Assembly: GCA_900471605.1 (NCBI GenBank)
Contig: UCEY01000025.1
Span: 62,001 to 126,000 of the forward strand
DNA length: 64,000 nucleotides
Source: Hyphomicrobiales bacterium
GTDB lineage: Bacteria > Pseudomonadota > Alphaproteobacteria > Rhizobiales > Rhizobiaceae
Direction: 5' to 3'
Part shown: one piece after another, positions 62,981 through 64,000 of the stretch
Layout of the letters: each line of letters opens with the position of its first letter
Position numbering within the stretch: the stretch's first letter is position 1
Notes under the pieces: generated by a model
What the model saw: the letters and a program-made list of their open reading frames with translations, nothing else
What the model was told of the DNA's origin: nothing
The model's database searches: none
Translations under genes and position numbers: made by a program

Positions 62981-64000
62981 ATGTGGTCCGATATGCTGGT
63001 TATTCTCGCCGACGACCTGACCGGCGCGCTTGATTGCGCTGCACCGTTTGCCGGCAGAGGTCTGCATACTGAAATCGCGTTAAGCCCGAAGTCCGTCGAA
63101 GCGGCTCTGCAAGCCGCGCCAGCGGTTCTGTCGATCAATCTTGGATCTCGGGAAATCGACGCCGAAGCGGCGCGGCAGGCAACTGCGGCAGCCCTGTCGG
63201 CCCTACCGCCCGACGTCCTTCTGTTCAAGAAGGTCGATTCCCGCCTCAAAGGGAATATCGCCGCCGAACTCGACGCGACACTTTTTCATCTGGCGCTGGT
63301 CGCTCCCGCAATACCTGATTTCGGCAGGACCGTCCGGTCGGGACATGTCGAAGGCTTCGGCCTGGACAAGCCGCTGAATATTGCCGATGCGTTGGGCGTT
63401 CATGCGGAGCGCGCGATCATTCCCGACAACCTTTCCCAGGCGAGCATGTTCGACGCCCTGGCGGCCGGCCGGGAGGCCGGTGCCGACCTTCTTGTCGGCG
63501 CCAGGGGCCTCGCCGAGGCGCTGGCATGCCATGTGACCGGTCGCCGGACGGCCGAGCCGGCCCTGCCCAAACCCGGTCCTGCCCTTTTTGTCATCGGATC
63601 GAGAGATCCCATCACGCTGGCACAGATCGAGGAACTGCGGCGCCTGGTGGCGCCCGACCATATTGCCGCGCCGAACGGGCGGCCGGAACGCGTCGCCTCG
63701 CCGCAGCATTCCGTAACGCTCGTCCAGGCAACGCCGGGTGAAAAGAACGATCCGCCGCTTCTAGTATCGGAAAGACTGGCGGCAAGCATCGTCCCGGATA
63801 TGACCGCGCCGGTCGCTACCCTGCTTCTGTCCGGCGGAGCGACCGCCGAGGCGGTCCTCAAGGCGATGAACGTGTCCAGTTTTCAACTTCTCGGCGAATG
63901 CCTTCCGGGCCTCGGCTTGGCTTATATCGATGGCCAATGCATCATCGCCAAATCCGGGGGATTCGGCACGCCGAGCACCTTATGTGAGATCGCGAGAGCA
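62981..64000 (+). CDS. Four-carbon acid sugar kinase family protein (DUF1537, OtnK/YgbK-like), 3' end cut by window edge
   Basis: Open for 340 codons from the ATG at 62981 (or 62993) to the window edge; the family is usually about 400-430 residues. The N-terminal motif LVILADDLTGALDCAAPFA is the DUF1537 signature, followed by LFKKVDSRLKGNIAAELDA (kinase substrate/ATP site) and VAPAIPDFGRTV. The C-terminal ATP-binding part shows LLLSGGATAEAVLKAM and KSGGFGTPSTL. Members phosphorylate C4 acid sugars such as threonate and erythronate, and are often paired with a PdxA2-like dehydrogenase, possibly beyond the edge. It is preceded by an AT-rich promoter-like region. Confidence 0.88.
   Translation, partial: MWSDMLVILADDLTGALDCAAPFAGRGLHTEIALSPKSVEAALQAAPAVLSINLGSREIDAEAARQATAAALSALPPDVLLFKKVDSRLKGNIAAELDATLFHLALVAPAIPDFGRTVRSGHVEGFGLDKPLNIADALGVHAERAIIPDNLSQASMFDALAAGREAGADLLVGARGLAEALACHVTGRRTAEPALPKPGPALFVIGSRDPITLAQIEELRRLVAPDHIAAPNGRPERVASPQHSVTLVQATPGEKNDPPLLVSERLAASIVPDMTAPVATLLLSGGATAEAVLKAMNVSSFQLLGECLPGLGLAYIDGQCIIAKSGGFGTPSTLCEIARA

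Noticed and set aside
1..64000. tRNA, rRNA, insertion sequences, integrase or phage genes
   Set aside because: None was recognised by eye on either strand; no transposase-like or integrase-like product is encoded.

Overview
The window is GC-rich, densely coded DNA from an alphaproteobacterium. Gene order and protein families point to the Rhizobium/Agrobacterium group: an impA-to-impN type VI secretion (T6SS) operon with two tssC genes and a TagF-PppA fusion, HWE-family and poly-HAMP kinases, CUT1 and sulfonate-type ABC operons, and a DUF1537 kinase. The assignment rests on reading the sequence; no database search was possible.

Positions 1-24709 hold one T6SS locus with two divergent arms. 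The left arm (minus strand) is clpV, hcp, an unrecognised 360-residue protein, an unrecognised secreted protein of about 309 residues, and the first 30 codons of vgrG, cut by the window edge. The two unrecognised genes sit in the usual place for an effector/immunity pair. The right arm (plus strand) runs tssA, tssB, two tssC genes, tagJ, tssE, tssF, tssG, an FHA gene, tssK, tssL with an OmpA-like domain, tssM, a TagF-PP2C fusion and a Ser/Thr kinase-like gene. Most right-arm genes overlap or nearly touch. No tssJ is visible. The divergent promoter region carries a direct/inverted repeat, and stem-loops lie after hcp and around the first tssC.

Positions 24713-34976 hold a solitary Wza-like export lipoprotein gene (minus strand), then a plus-strand ECF sigma factor, a candidate membrane anti-sigma factor and a candidate periplasmic sensor, then a DUF1800/DUF1501 pair. 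A sulfonate/nitrate-type ABC transporter (binding protein, permease, ATPase) follows, with a flavin-dependent LLM monooxygenase, which looks like a sulfur- or nitrogen-scavenging operon.

Positions 35075-41432 (minus strand) are a signalling block: a PAS-HWE kinase, a double-domain KaiC-like ATPase, a hybrid histidine kinase overlapping the kaiC stop, and a GGDEF-EAL protein. Positions 41714-51596 are a sugar-catabolic locus: an IclR regulator (minus) divergent from a GH105 unsaturated uronyl hydrolase, a CUT1 ABC importer (binding protein, two permeases, ATPase) and three consecutive Gfo/Idh/MocA oxidoreductases. This fits uptake and intracellular breakdown of a pectin- or glycosaminoglycan-derived unsaturated oligosaccharide.

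Positions 51637-59623 (minus strand) hold a receiver-kinase-receiver protein downstream of a giant soluble hybrid kinase of about 2099 residues. That kinase has eleven tandem 92-residue HAMP units, a GAF domain, a kinase core and three receivers. The window ends with malQ (minus), a cold-shock gene with a long leader, a gene-poor stretch of about 620 bases and the 5' part of a DUF1537 sugar-acid kinase gene that runs off the right edge.
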